Assembly (NCBI GenBank): GCA_024235935.1
Contig: JACKLL010000015.1
Coordinates: 1 to 64,000, forward strand
Length of the DNA: 64,000 bases
From: Rhodoferax sp.
Lineage (GTDB): Bacteria > Pseudomonadota > Gammaproteobacteria > Burkholderiales > Burkholderiaceae_C
Direction: 5' to 3'
The notes below the pieces were generated by a model. The model made no database searches. It saw only the letters and a program-made list of their open reading frames with translations, and had not been told where the DNA came from. Position numbers and translations under genes: made by a program. Shown one piece after another: positions 19,572-28,940 of this stretch (its first letter is position 1; each line of letters begins with the position of its first letter).

Positions 19572-19781
19572 TTCGTCACCCTTTGTCAAACTGAATGTGT
19601 GTAGCTATTCAGCTGTCCGGCTCGTCCAGCCGGGTAGGGCGCGACGAACCGGGCTGCGTCAGCCTTTGATGGTGGTCGTCTTGGTAATGGACGAGCCGAC
19701 TGGCAAGCCCGACGGACGCCGCCGACAGGCGGACTTCGCACGGAGCATTGCCAGGGAAATCATCGCGCGATTGTAGGGGAT
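19572..19781 (-). promoter_or_regulatory. leuB-asd spacer with long-range inverted repeat
   Basis: This 210-bp spacer is long for an operon. It has a 10-bp perfect inverted repeat, CGGCTCGTCC at 19618-19627 and GGACGAGCCG at 19689-19698, 61 bp apart. Within the minus-strand leader these arms could pair and enclose smaller hairpins such as GGCTG..CAGCC. A TACAAT box on the minus strand near 19775 could be a -10 for asd. No gene is seen. Confidence 0.35.
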
Positions 19782-20855
<1,074 letters not shown>

Positions 20856-20926
20856 GGTGTTCGTATGGTTTCTATCGGTTGACAATCTGGGTGTGACGCG
20901 GCAGGGGTGCGCCATGTCCCTGGCAC

Positions 20927-21349
20927 TCAGCCCGGTGACTCGCGATTCTGTTCCTGCAGCAGTTTGCGGCGCTGCTCGGCCATGGAGTTGAATCCGCTCT
21001 CAGCCTTGTAGAGCTCGGCGCAGAGGTAGCTGTTCTGCATGGGCCTGCCAACTGCGGCCAGGCACAGTTCGCGCAAGGACGCAGCAGCTCGGGGCTGCGC
21101 CATCAACAGGCGCAATTCGGTCGGCATTTGCGCGAGCCGTGCAGCGTCGTCGACCTGCTGGCAGAAAGTCGCGTTGCGCTGCTTGAACGAGGGGTCGGCG
21201 CAGTTACGCGTGATGACGGGCAATTCAGGCAGTCGGCCCAGCAAGGACTGGATGGCGGGGACCGCCAGCAGATCTTCCAGGATTCCCGCCTGCGCGCTCT
21301 GGAACGCGCATCCGGCGGACAGCAACATGGCGAACAGGATTTTCTGCAT
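20927..21349 (-). CDS. Small exported cysteine-containing protein of unknown function
   Basis: A 140-aa protein with a clear signal peptide (MQKILFAMLLSAGCAFQSAQA, cleavage near residue 21) and a mature part containing four cysteines (in RNCAD, ATFCQQ, RELCLAA and SYLCAE) that could form two disulfides. The rest is helical and charged. I do not recognise the family. GAGGAGA lies six bases before the ATG. The gene is inserted between leuD (14 bp upstream) and leuB (71 bp downstream) on the same strand, so it should be co-transcribed with leucine genes, although the sequence suggests a periplasmic role. Confidence 0.75.
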   Translation of the reverse strand: MQKILFAMLLSAGCAFQSAQAGILEDLLAVPAIQSLLGRLPELPVITRNCADPSFKQRNATFCQQVDDAARLAQMPTELRLLMAQPRAAASLRELCLAAVGRPMQNSYLCAELYKAESGFNSMAEQRRKLLQEQNRESPG

Positions 21350-21363
21350 GGCGTCTCCTCAGG

Positions 21364-22011
21364 TTATTGAAAGGTATTGGCCAGCCAGGGCTTTGCGGTG
21401 AGGCGTTCGGCTTCGAACGCCTTGATCTTGTCGGACTGGCGCAGGGTGAGGCCGATGTCGTCGAATCCGTTGAGCAGGCAGTACTTGCGGAACGGCTGGA
21501 CGTCGAACGGGATCTCTTCACCCTGCGGCTGCACGATGACCTGCCGCTCGAGGTCGACGGTCAGGCTGTACCCCGGATAAGCCGCAACCGCGTCGAACAG
21601 GGCGCTGATCGTGGCCTCGGGCAGGACGATCGGCAGCAGGCCGTTCTTGAAGCTGTTGTTGAAGAAGATGTCGGCAAAACTCGGCGCCAGGATGGCGCGA
21701 AAGCCATACTGGTCGAGCGCCCAGGGTGCGTGCTCCCGGGAGGATCCGCAGCCGAAGTTCTTGCGCGCCAGCAACACCGACGCGCCGGCGTAGCGCGGCT
21801 GGTTCAGGACGAAGTCCGGATTGGGCTTGCGGCTGGCAGGGTCCTGGCCCGGGAAGCCCGGATCCAGGTAGCGCCAGGCGTCGAAAAGGTTCTCGCCGAA
21901 ACCCGTCTTGCGGATCGATTTGAGGAACTGCTTGGGGATGATCGCATCGGTGTCGACGTTCTCGCGATCCATCGGCGCGACCAGGCCCTTGTGTACGGTA
22001 AATTTCTGCAT
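21364..22011 (-). CDS. leuD: 3-isopropylmalate dehydratase small subunit
   Basis: Small subunit of isopropylmalate isomerase, which interconverts 2- and 3-isopropylmalate with LeuC. The 215-aa protein has the typical start MQKFTVHKGLVAPMDRENVDTD followed by IIPKQFLK, and the GCGSSREHAPWAL motif of the aconitase swivel domain. The start ATG shares bases with the stop of the upstream lipopeptide gene (TGATG). It lies downstream of leuC and the small lipoprotein in one operon. Confidence 0.97.
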   Translation of the reverse strand: MQKFTVHKGLVAPMDRENVDTDAIIPKQFLKSIRKTGFGENLFDAWRYLDPGFPGQDPASRKPNPDFVLNQPRYAGASVLLARKNFGCGSSREHAPWALDQYGFRAILAPSFADIFFNNSFKNGLLPIVLPEATISALFDAVAAYPGYSLTVDLERQVIVQPQGEEIPFDVQPFRKYCLLNGFDDIGLTLRQSDKIKAFEAERLTAKPWLANTFQ

Positions 22012-22145
22012 CACTTCTTCTTTGTTGCGTCCTGGATCTTTTCTCCGGCCTTTTGCAGGTCCTGGCCCATGCCGTGCACGGTATTGCATCCGCTGCAGGC
22101 CAGTGCCAGCATCAAGGCGCCGGTCACAAGCAGGAGTCGTTTCAT
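22011..22145 (-). CDS. Entericidin-like small lipoprotein
   Basis: A 44-aa lipopeptide with a lipobox signal (LALACSGCN, with lipidated Cys at 17 or 20) and a short amphipathic tail with GQDLQKAGEKIQDATKKK. This matches the entericidin A/B family, small membrane lipoproteins described as a toxin-antidote pair in enterobacteria. Here only one member is present. It sits between leuC (17 bp upstream) and leuD (overlapping stop/start TGATG), so it must be translated with leucine enzymes. Single entericidin-like genes in the leuC-leuD gap are known to me from other Burkholderiales, which argues for function. Confidence 0.85.
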   Translation of the reverse strand: MKRLLLVTGALMLALACSGCNTVHGMGQDLQKAGEKIQDATKKK

Positions 22146-22162
22146 GGTCGGCGGCCCTGGCG

Positions 22163-23584
22163 TCAGACGAATCGGCGTACGTCGACGAAATGGCCGTGGA
22201 TGGCTGCGGCAGCCGCCATGGCCGGACTGACCAGGTGGGTTCGACCACCGGCGCCCTGACGGCCTTCGAAGTTGCGGTTGCTGGTCGACGCACAGCGCTC
22301 GCCCGGCTCCAGGCGGTCGGCGTTCATGGCCAGGCACATGGAGCAGCCCGGCTCACGCCATTCGAAGCCGGCAGCCTTGAAGATCTCGTGCAGGCCTTCT
22401 TTTTCCGCCTGCTGTTTGACCAGGCCGGAACCCGGCACGACCATGGCCAGCTTGATGTTCCTGGCAACCTTCTGCCCCATTTTCTTGACAATGGCAGCCG
22501 CTTCGCGCATGTCCTCGATCCGGCTGTTGGTACACGAGCCGATGAAGACCTTGTCGACGTAAATGTCGTCGAGGGCCTTGCCGGGCTCGAGGGCCATGTA
22601 GGTCAGTGCACGTTCGATGGCGCTACGCTTGTTGGCGTCCTTCTCCTTGTCCGGATCGGGAACGCGCGCATCGATGCCGAGCACCATCTCGGGCGACGTT
22701 CCCCAGGTCACTTGCGGGACGATGGTCGAAGCGTCGAGTTCGACCACGGCGTCGAACCTGGCATCGGGGTCCGAGTGCAGGGTCCGCCAGTAGGTGACGG
22801 CATGGTCCCATGCGATGCCGGACGGAGCCAGTGGGCGACCTTTGACATAGTCGATGGTCTTCTGGTCGACCGCCACCAGGCCGGCACGCGCACCGGCCTC
22901 GATGGCCATGTTGCAGACCGTCATCCGACCTTCCACACTCAGGGCCCGGATCGCCGAGCCGGCGAATTCGATGGTGTAGCCGGTGCCGCCGGCGGTGCCG
23001 ATACGTCCGATGATTGCCAGGACGATGTCCTTGGCCACGCAGCCCGCCGGCAGCTTGCCTTCGACCCTGACCAGCATGTTGCGGGCCTTCTTGGCCAGCA
23101 GGGTCTGCGTCGCCAGCACGTGTTCGACTTCGCTGGTGCCGATGCCATGGGCAAGGGCGCCGAAAGCGCCATGGGTCGATGTGTGGGAGTCGCCACAGAC
23201 CACCGTCATGCCAGGCAGGGTGGCCCCGTTCTCCGGCCCGATGACATGAACGATGCCCTGCCGCTTGGACAGGAACGGGAAGTAGGCTGCGGAACCGTAT
23301 TGCGCGATGTTCGCGTCCAGCGTTGTGACCTGTTCGCGGCTGATGGGATCGGTGATGCCGTCGTATCCCTGTTCCCAGCCCGTTGTGGGTGTGTTGTGGT
23401 CCGCCGTGGCGACGATCGAGCTGACACGCCAGACCTTGCGGCCCGCCTGGCGCAGACCTTCATAGGCCTGCGGACTGGTGACTTCGTGCACCAGATGCCG
23501 GTCGATATAGAGAATGGACGTGCCGTCCTCTTCGGTATGGACGACATGCTCGTCCCAGATCTTGTCGTACAACGTGCGGCTCAT
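22163..23584 (-). CDS. leuC: 3-isopropylmalate dehydratase large subunit
   Basis: Large, [4Fe-4S]-containing subunit of isopropylmalate isomerase. The 473-aa aconitase-fold protein has the cluster ligands in VFIGSCTNSR and in PGCSMCLAMN, and the substrate-binding segments VCGDSHTSTHGAFG and ATRNFEGRQG-like ASTSNRNFEGRQG near the end. The length is normal for the LeuC1 class. It starts the leuC-lipoprotein-leuD-ORF-leuB run, 86 bp after gltA on the same strand, with a hairpin in between. Confidence 0.97.
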   Translation of the reverse strand: MSRTLYDKIWDEHVVHTEEDGTSILYIDRHLVHEVTSPQAYEGLRQAGRKVWRVSSIVATADHNTPTTGWEQGYDGITDPISREQVTTLDANIAQYGSAAYFPFLSKRQGIVHVIGPENGATLPGMTVVCGDSHTSTHGAFGALAHGIGTSEVEHVLATQTLLAKKARNMLVRVEGKLPAGCVAKDIVLAIIGRIGTAGGTGYTIEFAGSAIRALSVEGRMTVCNMAIEAGARAGLVAVDQKTIDYVKGRPLAPSGIAWDHAVTYWRTLHSDPDARFDAVVELDASTIVPQVTWGTSPEMVLGIDARVPDPDKEKDANKRSAIERALTYMALEPGKALDDIYVDKVFIGSCTNSRIEDMREAAAIVKKMGQKVARNIKLAMVVPGSGLVKQQAEKEGLHEIFKAAGFEWREPGCSMCLAMNADRLEPGERCASTSNRNFEGRQGAGGRTHLVSPAMAAAAAIHGHFVDVRRFV

Positions 23585-23612
23585 GGCTTCCTATCCGTAA
23601 AGAAGCGATTTT

Positions 23613-23641
23613 ACGGCGCCCACCTCCAGGGCGGGCGCCGT
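23613..23641. terminator. Hairpin between gltA and leuC
   Basis: ACGGCGCCC (23613-23621) pairs perfectly with GGGCGCCGT (23633-23641). Read on the minus strand it follows gltA and is trailed by AAAATCGCTTCTTT, a poor U-run. It probably ends the sdh-gltA transcript before the leuC operon, but could also act as a leader structure for leuC. Confidence 0.55.
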
Positions 23642-23669
23642 GTTTCGCTCGGCGTGGCAGTGGTCGGGA

Positions 23670-24980
23670 TCAGCGCTTGGCGATGGCCACCACGTCGCGC
23701 TGCGACGAACCGGTGAACAACTGGCGCGGGCGCCCGATCTTGTAGTCCGGATCACCGATCATCTCGTCGAGCTGGGCAATCCAGCCCACGGTACGGGCCA
23801 GCGCGAAGATGGCCGTGAACATCGAGGTCGGAATGCCGATCGCGCGCTGCACGATGCCGGAGTAGAAGTCGACATTGGGGTACAGCTTGCGCTGCACGAA
23901 ATAGTCGTCCTCGAGGGCAATCTTCTCGAGCGCCATCGCCAGCTTGAACAGCGGATCGTTTTCCAGGCCCAGCGCGCTGAGCACTTCCTTGCAGGATTCC
24001 TGCATCAGCTTGGCGCGCGGATCGTAGTTCTTGTAGACCCGGTGACCGAAGCCCATCAGCTTGATGCCCGAGTTCTTGTCCTTGACCTGGTTGATGAATT
24101 CGCCGATCTTGTCAACGCCACCCATGACCTGGATTTCTTCCAGCATTTTCAGAGCGGCTTCGTTGGCGCCGCCGTGGGCCGGACCCCACAGGCAGGCGAC
24201 ACCGGCAGCAATGGCCGCGAACGGGTTGGTGCCCGAACTGCCGCACAGGCGCACGGTCGAGGTGGAAGCGTTCTGCTCGTGGTCGGCGTGCAGGATGAAG
24301 ATGCGGTCCAGCGCCTTTTCGATCACCGGATTGACGACATAGTCTTCGCACGGGTTCGCGAACATCATGTGCAACAGGTTGCCGGCATAGCTCAGCTTGT
24401 TGCGCGGGTACATGTAGGGTTGTCCCACGTTGTACTTGTACGCCATCGCCACCAGCGTCGGCATCTTGGCGATCAGGCGGATGGCCGAGATCTTGCGGTG
24501 CTCCGCATTGTGAATATCGGTGCTGTCATGGTAGAAGGCAGACATCGCGCCCACCAGGCCGGTCAGGATGGCCATCGGGTGCGCGTCGCGGCGGAAGCCA
24601 CGCACGAAGTTGTGCATCTGGTCGTGCACCATGGTGTGGTTGGTGACCAGATCGCTGAACGTCGTCTTCTCCTGCTGATTGGGCAGGCTTCCGTACAGCA
24701 GCAGGTAGCAGGTCTCCATGAAGTCGCAGTTGGTCGCGAGCTGTTCGATGGGGTAGCCGCGGTACAGCAGTTCACCCTTGTCACCGTCGATGTAGGTGAT
24801 GCCTGACTCGCAGGCAGCCGTGGACATGAATCCCGGGTCATAGGTGAACATGCCGGTCTGCGCATACAGCTTGCGGATGTCGACGACGTCCGGACCGATC
24901 GTGCCGGTGTACACCGGGAACTCGATGTTCGGAGATCCGTTGCTGAACGACAGCGTCGCTTTGTTGTCAGCCAGTTTCAT
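23670..24980 (-). CDS. gltA: Citrate synthase
   Basis: Condenses acetyl-CoA and oxaloacetate to citrate, the first TCA-cycle step. The 436-aa type II enzyme contains ILHADHEQNASTSTVRL with a catalytic His, the MGFGHRVYKNYDPRA signature with the second His, and the DVDFYSGI-like segment with the catalytic Asp. The length is that of the hexameric, NADH-sensitive bacterial form. The ATG is preceded by AGGGCG and lies 11 bp after sdhE, so it belongs to the sdhCDAB-sdhE-gltA operon. Confidence 0.98.
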   Translation of the reverse strand: MKLADNKATLSFSNGSPNIEFPVYTGTIGPDVVDIRKLYAQTGMFTYDPGFMSTAACESGITYIDGDKGELLYRGYPIEQLATNCDFMETCYLLLYGSLPNQQEKTTFSDLVTNHTMVHDQMHNFVRGFRRDAHPMAILTGLVGAMSAFYHDSTDIHNAEHRKISAIRLIAKMPTLVAMAYKYNVGQPYMYPRNKLSYAGNLLHMMFANPCEDYVVNPVIEKALDRIFILHADHEQNASTSTVRLCGSSGTNPFAAIAAGVACLWGPAHGGANEAALKMLEEIQVMGGVDKIGEFINQVKDKNSGIKLMGFGHRVYKNYDPRAKLMQESCKEVLSALGLENDPLFKLAMALEKIALEDDYFVQRKLYPNVDFYSGIVQRAIGIPTSMFTAIFALARTVGWIAQLDEMIGDPDYKIGRPRQLFTGSSQRDVVAIAKR

Positions 24981-24991
24981 AATTCGCCCTT

Positions 24992-25285
24992 TCAGTTTGA
25001 AGCTCTCACCATGGCCAGGACCTCGACAACGTCGCTCCGGTCCAGCCTTGCATCGATTTCTGCCGGGGCTCTCCGCCCGAGGTGGAGGTCCAGCAGATCA
25101 TTGTCACTCAGGTCCATCAGGTCCATCAGGGCGTCGCCGTTTCTCTCGGTCAGCGTTTGCCCGTGACGGAGAAAAAGCCGTTCCAGGAACAGATCGTTCT
25201 CCAACATGCCGCGGCGGCATCGCCAGCGCAACTTGCTCAATGCCCGCTCGTCGAGCGGGGCGTCATCGCCATGGCTTGCCACCAT
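24992..25285 (-). CDS. sdhE: FAD assembly factor SdhE
   Basis: Small (97 aa) helical protein that promotes covalent attachment of FAD to SdhA. It shows the family signature RRGMLENDLFLERLF, including the RGxxE motif needed for flavinylation, followed by DNDLLDLHLGR. It lies between sdhB (21 bp upstream) and gltA (11 bp downstream), the standard betaproteobacterial arrangement. Confidence 0.95.
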   Translation of the reverse strand: MVASHGDDAPLDERALSKLRWRCRRGMLENDLFLERLFLRHGQTLTERNGDALMDLMDLSDNDLLDLHLGRRAPAEIDARLDRSDVVEVLAMVRASN

Positions 25286-25306
25286 CAGAGTCCTGGTGCG
25301 CGCAAG

Positions 25307-26011
25307 TTATACCGTCCGGTAGACCATCATTTCCTTGATCTTGCCGATGGCCTTGGTCGGATTGAGACCCTTGGGGCAGACATCGACGCAGTTCATGATC
25401 GTGTGGCAGCGGAACAGCCGGTAGGGATCTTCCAGGTTGTCCAGTCGCTCACCCGTGGCCTCGTCGCGGCTGTCGGCGATGAAGCGGTAGGCTTGCAGCA
25501 GGCCGGCCGGGCCGACGAATTTGTCAGGGTTCCACCAGAAGCTGGGGCAGCTGGTGGAGCAGCTGGCACACAGAATGCACTCGTACAGGCCGTTGAGCTC
25601 TTCGCGTTCCTGCGGGCTTTGCAGACGCTCCTTTTCAGGCGGAACATTGTCGTTGATCAGGTAAGGCTTGATCGAGTTGTACTGCTTGAAGAACTGCGTC
25701 ATGTCGACGATCAGGTCGCGCACCACGGGCAGTCCGGGCAAGGGCTTGAGTGTGATCACGCCGGGCAGCGTCAACATGTTGGTCAGGCAGGCCAGCCCGT
25801 TCTTGCCATTGATGTTCATGGCGTCGGAGCCGCAGACACCTTCGCGGCACGAGCGGCGGAACGAAATGCTGGGGTCGACCGCCTTGAGCTTCATCAGGGC
25901 GTCCAGCAACATGCGTTCGTTGCCATCGAGTTCGACCTCGATGGTCTGCATATAGGGCTTGGCGTCCTTGTCGGGATCGTAGCGGTAGATCTGGAAGGTA
26001 CGTTTTGTCAT
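25307..26011 (-). CDS. sdhB: Succinate dehydrogenase iron-sulfur subunit
   Basis: Electron-transfer subunit of complex II. The 234-aa protein holds ligands for all three clusters: CREGVCGSDAMNINGKNGLAC for [2Fe-2S], CILCASCSTSCP for [4Fe-4S], and CHTIMNCVDVCPKGL for [3Fe-4S]. It starts MTKRTFQIYRYDP and ends at a normal length. It lies 75 bp after sdhA and 21 bp before sdhE. Confidence 0.98.
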   Translation of the reverse strand: MTKRTFQIYRYDPDKDAKPYMQTIEVELDGNERMLLDALMKLKAVDPSISFRRSCREGVCGSDAMNINGKNGLACLTNMLTLPGVITLKPLPGLPVVRDLIVDMTQFFKQYNSIKPYLINDNVPPEKERLQSPQEREELNGLYECILCASCSTSCPSFWWNPDKFVGPAGLLQAYRFIADSRDEATGERLDNLEDPYRLFRCHTIMNCVDVCPKGLNPTKAIGKIKEMMVYRTV

Positions 26012-26086
26012 GTCTGGCTCCGGTCGGATCGGCTGGTGCTCAATGCACCTGCGTCATGGGGTACGTGTTCGAAAAGGGGTTCAGGC

Positions 26087-27877
26087 TCAGAAGGTACGTA
26101 CCTTGGGCGGGACGGAGTCGACCGTCAAGGGCTTGAGCTGGACCGCTTTGTAGCGCAGTGCACTGCCTTCGCGGTACCACAGGCTGTGCTTCATCCACTC
26201 GGCATCGTTGCGGCCGTTCGGGTGTTCCGGTGTATCGCCGTAGTCGTCGACCGTGTGGGCGCCGCGGCTCTCGCGCCGAGCGGCTGCCGACACGATGGTC
26301 GCCTGCGCGGCCTCGATCAGGTTTTCGACCTCGAGCGCCTCGATGCGCGCGGTGTTGAAGACCTTGGACTTGTCCTTCAGGTCGATATTGGCGACACGAT
26401 CGCGCAGTGCGGCAATGGCGGTCACACCCTGGTCCAGCTTGGCCTGGGTGCGGAAAACGCTGGCGTGTGTCTGCATGGTGCTGCGGATGTCGTTGGCGAC
26501 ATTCTGTGCGTACTCGCCATCGCGGGCGCTGTCGAGACGGGACAGTCGCGCCAGCGTCTGGTCGGCCGCGTCGGCCGGCAGCGGCTGGTGCGCCTTGGTC
26601 TTGTTGTTGAACTCGACGATGTGGTTTCCGGCGGCACGGCCGAACACCAGCAGGTCCAGCAGCGAGTTGGTGCCCAGGCGATTGGCCCCGTGCACGCTCA
26701 CGCAGGAGCATTCGCCGACGGCATACAGGCCTTGCACCGGCGTGTTGTCGTTGCCGTTCTTCTGCATGACGACCTGGCCATGGATGTTGGTCGGAATGCC
26801 GCCCATCTGGTAGTGGATGGTCGGTACCACCGGAATCGGCTCGCGCGTCACGTCGACATTGGCGAAATTGACCCCGATCTCGTGCACCGAGGGCAGCCGC
26901 TTCATGATCGTGTCTGCACCCAGGTGGTCGAGTTTGAGCAGCACGTAGTCCTTGTTCGGCCCACAGCCACGGCCTTCCTTGATCTCCTGGTCCATGCAGC
27001 GCGAGACGAAGTCACGCGGCGCGAGGTCCTTGAGCGTGGGCGCATAGCGCTCCATGAAACGTTCGCCGTTGCTGTTGACCAGGATGGCGCCCTCACCGCG
27101 GCAGCCTTCGGTCAGCAGGACGCCGGCACCCGCAACGCCGGTGGGGTGGAACTGCCAGAACTCCATGTCCTCGAGCGCCAGACCGGCGCGCGCCGCCATG
27201 CCCAGGCCGTCGCCGGTGTTGATGAAGGCATTGGTGGATGCGGCAAAGATGCGCCCGGCACCGCCGGTGGCCAGCATCGTGGTCTTGGCCTCCAGGATGT
27301 GCAGGTCACCGGTTTCCATTTCCAGTGCCGTGACGCCGACGACGTCGCCCTCGGCATTGCGGATCAGGTCCAGGGCCATCCACTCGACGAAGAATGCCGT
27401 GCGGGCCTTGACGTTCTGCTGGTACAGCGTGTGCAGCATCGCATGCCCGGTACGGTCGGCCGCTGCGCAGGCACGCTCGACGGCCTTCTCGCCGTAGTTG
27501 GCGGTGTGGCCGCCAAACGGGCGCTGGTAGATCGTGCCGTCAGGGTTGCGGTCGAACGGCATGCCCATGTGTTCGAGGTCGTAGACCACTTTGGGAGCTT
27601 CGCGGCACATGAACTCGATCGCGTCCTGGTCGCCGAGCCAGTCAGAGCCCTTGACGGTGTCGTAGAAGTGGTAGTGCCAGTTGTCCTCGTTCATGTTTCC
27701 GAGCGAGGCGCCGATGCCACCTTGCGCCGCAACGGTATGCGAGCGGGTCGGGAATACCTTGGACAACACGGCCACGTTGAGACCGGCACGGGCCAGCTGG
27801 AGCGATGCGCGCATGCCGGAGCCACCGGCACCGACGATGACGACATCGAATTTGCGTTTGGTAATGGGATAAGTCAT
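26087..27877 (-). CDS. sdhA: Succinate dehydrogenase flavoprotein subunit
   Basis: Catalytic subunit of complex II; oxidises succinate to fumarate with covalently bound FAD. The 596-aa protein has the dinucleotide-binding GAGGSGMRASLQLA motif, the flavin-linked His in TRSHTVAAQGGIGA, the HPTGV active-site segment, and the C-terminal RRESRGAHTVDDYGD region. The ATG at 27877 (MTYPITKRKF) is preferred to an in-frame codon five residues upstream. It is the third gene of sdhCDAB. Confidence 0.98.
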   Translation of the reverse strand: MTYPITKRKFDVVIVGAGGSGMRASLQLARAGLNVAVLSKVFPTRSHTVAAQGGIGASLGNMNEDNWHYHFYDTVKGSDWLGDQDAIEFMCREAPKVVYDLEHMGMPFDRNPDGTIYQRPFGGHTANYGEKAVERACAAADRTGHAMLHTLYQQNVKARTAFFVEWMALDLIRNAEGDVVGVTALEMETGDLHILEAKTTMLATGGAGRIFAASTNAFINTGDGLGMAARAGLALEDMEFWQFHPTGVAGAGVLLTEGCRGEGAILVNSNGERFMERYAPTLKDLAPRDFVSRCMDQEIKEGRGCGPNKDYVLLKLDHLGADTIMKRLPSVHEIGVNFANVDVTREPIPVVPTIHYQMGGIPTNIHGQVVMQKNGNDNTPVQGLYAVGECSCVSVHGANRLGTNSLLDLLVFGRAAGNHIVEFNNKTKAHQPLPADAADQTLARLSRLDSARDGEYAQNVANDIRSTMQTHASVFRTQAKLDQGVTAIAALRDRVANIDLKDKSKVFNTARIEALEVENLIEAAQATIVSAAARRESRGAHTVDDYGDTPEHPNGRNDAEWMKHSLWYREGSALRYKAVQLKPLTVDSVPPKVRTF

Positions 27878-27917
27878 GAAATGGGGCCGCAATAGTGAAT
27901 GTTCTGCCGCTGGCGCT

Positions 27918-28283
27918 TCAAAGCCGCCACAGTACCTGGATGGCCCAGCCGGCGCATCCGACCAGCCAGGCGATCGAAACTACCTGCAGCAGCAGGCGCG
28001 CAGCAACGGATTGCACATAGTCCATCCAGATGTCCCGCACGCCGACCCAGACGTGGTACAGCAAGGCGATGATCACTACGAAGGTCAGCACCTTCATCCA
28101 CTGCGCAGCGAAGATACCGGCCCAGCCGGCATATCCGAGCTCGCCCCGGGTGAACAGCACCTGGGCCAGAACGACAAAGGTGAACAAGGCCATCAGGCCG
28201 GCGGTGATGCGCTGGCTGAGCCAGTCGCGCAGGCCGTAATGTGCGCCGACGACGATGCGGCGGGTTCCGAAATTGACTGCCAT
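27918..28283 (-). CDS. sdhD: Succinate dehydrogenase hydrophobic anchor subunit
   Basis: Membrane anchor of complex II, helping bind heme b and ubiquinone. The 121-aa protein has three hydrophobic helices (about 22-42, 55-77 and 88-115) and the conserved RDWLSQRITAG and LYHVWVGVRDIWMDYV segments; the His in LYHVW is the likely heme ligand. The start is at MAVNFGTRRIVVG, a typical SdhD beginning, not at an in-frame codon 13 residues upstream. Confidence 0.95.
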   Translation of the reverse strand: MAVNFGTRRIVVGAHYGLRDWLSQRITAGLMALFTFVVLAQVLFTRGELGYAGWAGIFAAQWMKVLTFVVIIALLYHVWVGVRDIWMDYVQSVAARLLLQVVSIAWLVGCAGWAIQVLWRL

Positions 28284-28361
28284 GAAAACTTTCCTTTCAA
28301 TCGGGCTTGCCGGCTGCTTCAATCAGCAGCGCGCAAGCCTTAAAACGGGTTCGAGATTCGA

Positions 28362-28799
28362 TCAGTACAGGCCAAACAGCTTGGCGCCCAGCACGACGGT
28401 CAGAAGAATGCTCACGACCAGCGTGACCGCGGCCGAGCTTCGGCCGAATTCCTTGCTCACGGCGTCGTGGCTCATGTCCATCCAGAGGTGGCGCAAACCG
28501 GCGATGAGGTGGTGCAGATAGGCCCAGATCAGCGCCAACGCCACCAGCTTGAGCAGCCAGCCGCCACCGTCAGCACCAAATGCGTGCATCAGGCGTTCGT
28601 AGGAGATTTCCGAGGAGACAGACATGTCGAACATCCAGATGATGAACGGCAAGAGCAGAAACATCAGGGCGCCGCTGATCCGGTGCAGGATCGAGACCCA
28701 GCCGGCCAGAGGCAGGCGGTAGGTTGGCAAGTCCTTGAACGCATTGATGTTGCGGAACACGGGGCGCGCAGCGCGCGTGTTGGGGTCCAGTTCAGTCAT
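28362..28799 (-). CDS. sdhC: Succinate dehydrogenase cytochrome b556 subunit
   Basis: Cytochrome b subunit of complex II. The 145-aa protein has three membrane helices and the SdhC signatures RPVFRNINAFKD-like N terminus, LPLAGWVSILHRISGALMF near residues 28-46, and YLHHLIAGLRHLWMD with the heme-ligand His. The ATG at 28799 begins MTELDPNTRAARP. It is the first sdh gene; the GntR-type regulator gene ends 141 bp upstream on the same strand. Confidence 0.96.
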   Translation of the reverse strand: MTELDPNTRAARPVFRNINAFKDLPTYRLPLAGWVSILHRISGALMFLLLPFIIWMFDMSVSSEISYERLMHAFGADGGGWLLKLVALALIWAYLHHLIAGLRHLWMDMSHDAVSKEFGRSSAAVTLVVSILLTVVLGAKLFGLY

Positions 28800-28940
28800 G
28801 GGTTGGTTTTCTCGTCGGATCTGGGGATTTGCGTCAAGGTACGCGAAAGCAAAAATTCTATTCGAACCTGAATGGCTGACGCCCTGCTTGCAACGATCAC
28901 CCTTGCAGCCCATTCAGTCATTGCGAAATGACGCTGCGCT
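28800..28940 (-). promoter_or_regulatory. sdhC upstream region
   Basis: The 141-bp spacer between the regulator gene and sdhC contains TAGAAT on the minus strand near 28857, a plausible -10 box, with no strong -35. It lacks the CTTATATAAG palindrome seen upstream of mdh, so direct control by the neighbouring GntR protein is not evident here. Confidence 0.35.

Noticed and set aside
25082..27895. A 937-codon plus-strand frame opposite sdhA and sdhB
   Set aside because: Antisense to complete succinate dehydrogenase genes; composition is a mirror of GC-rich codon bias with no recognisable motif. The same applies to the 985-codon frame opposite acnB (32167-35124) and the 732-codon frame opposite the S8 protease (6370-8568).
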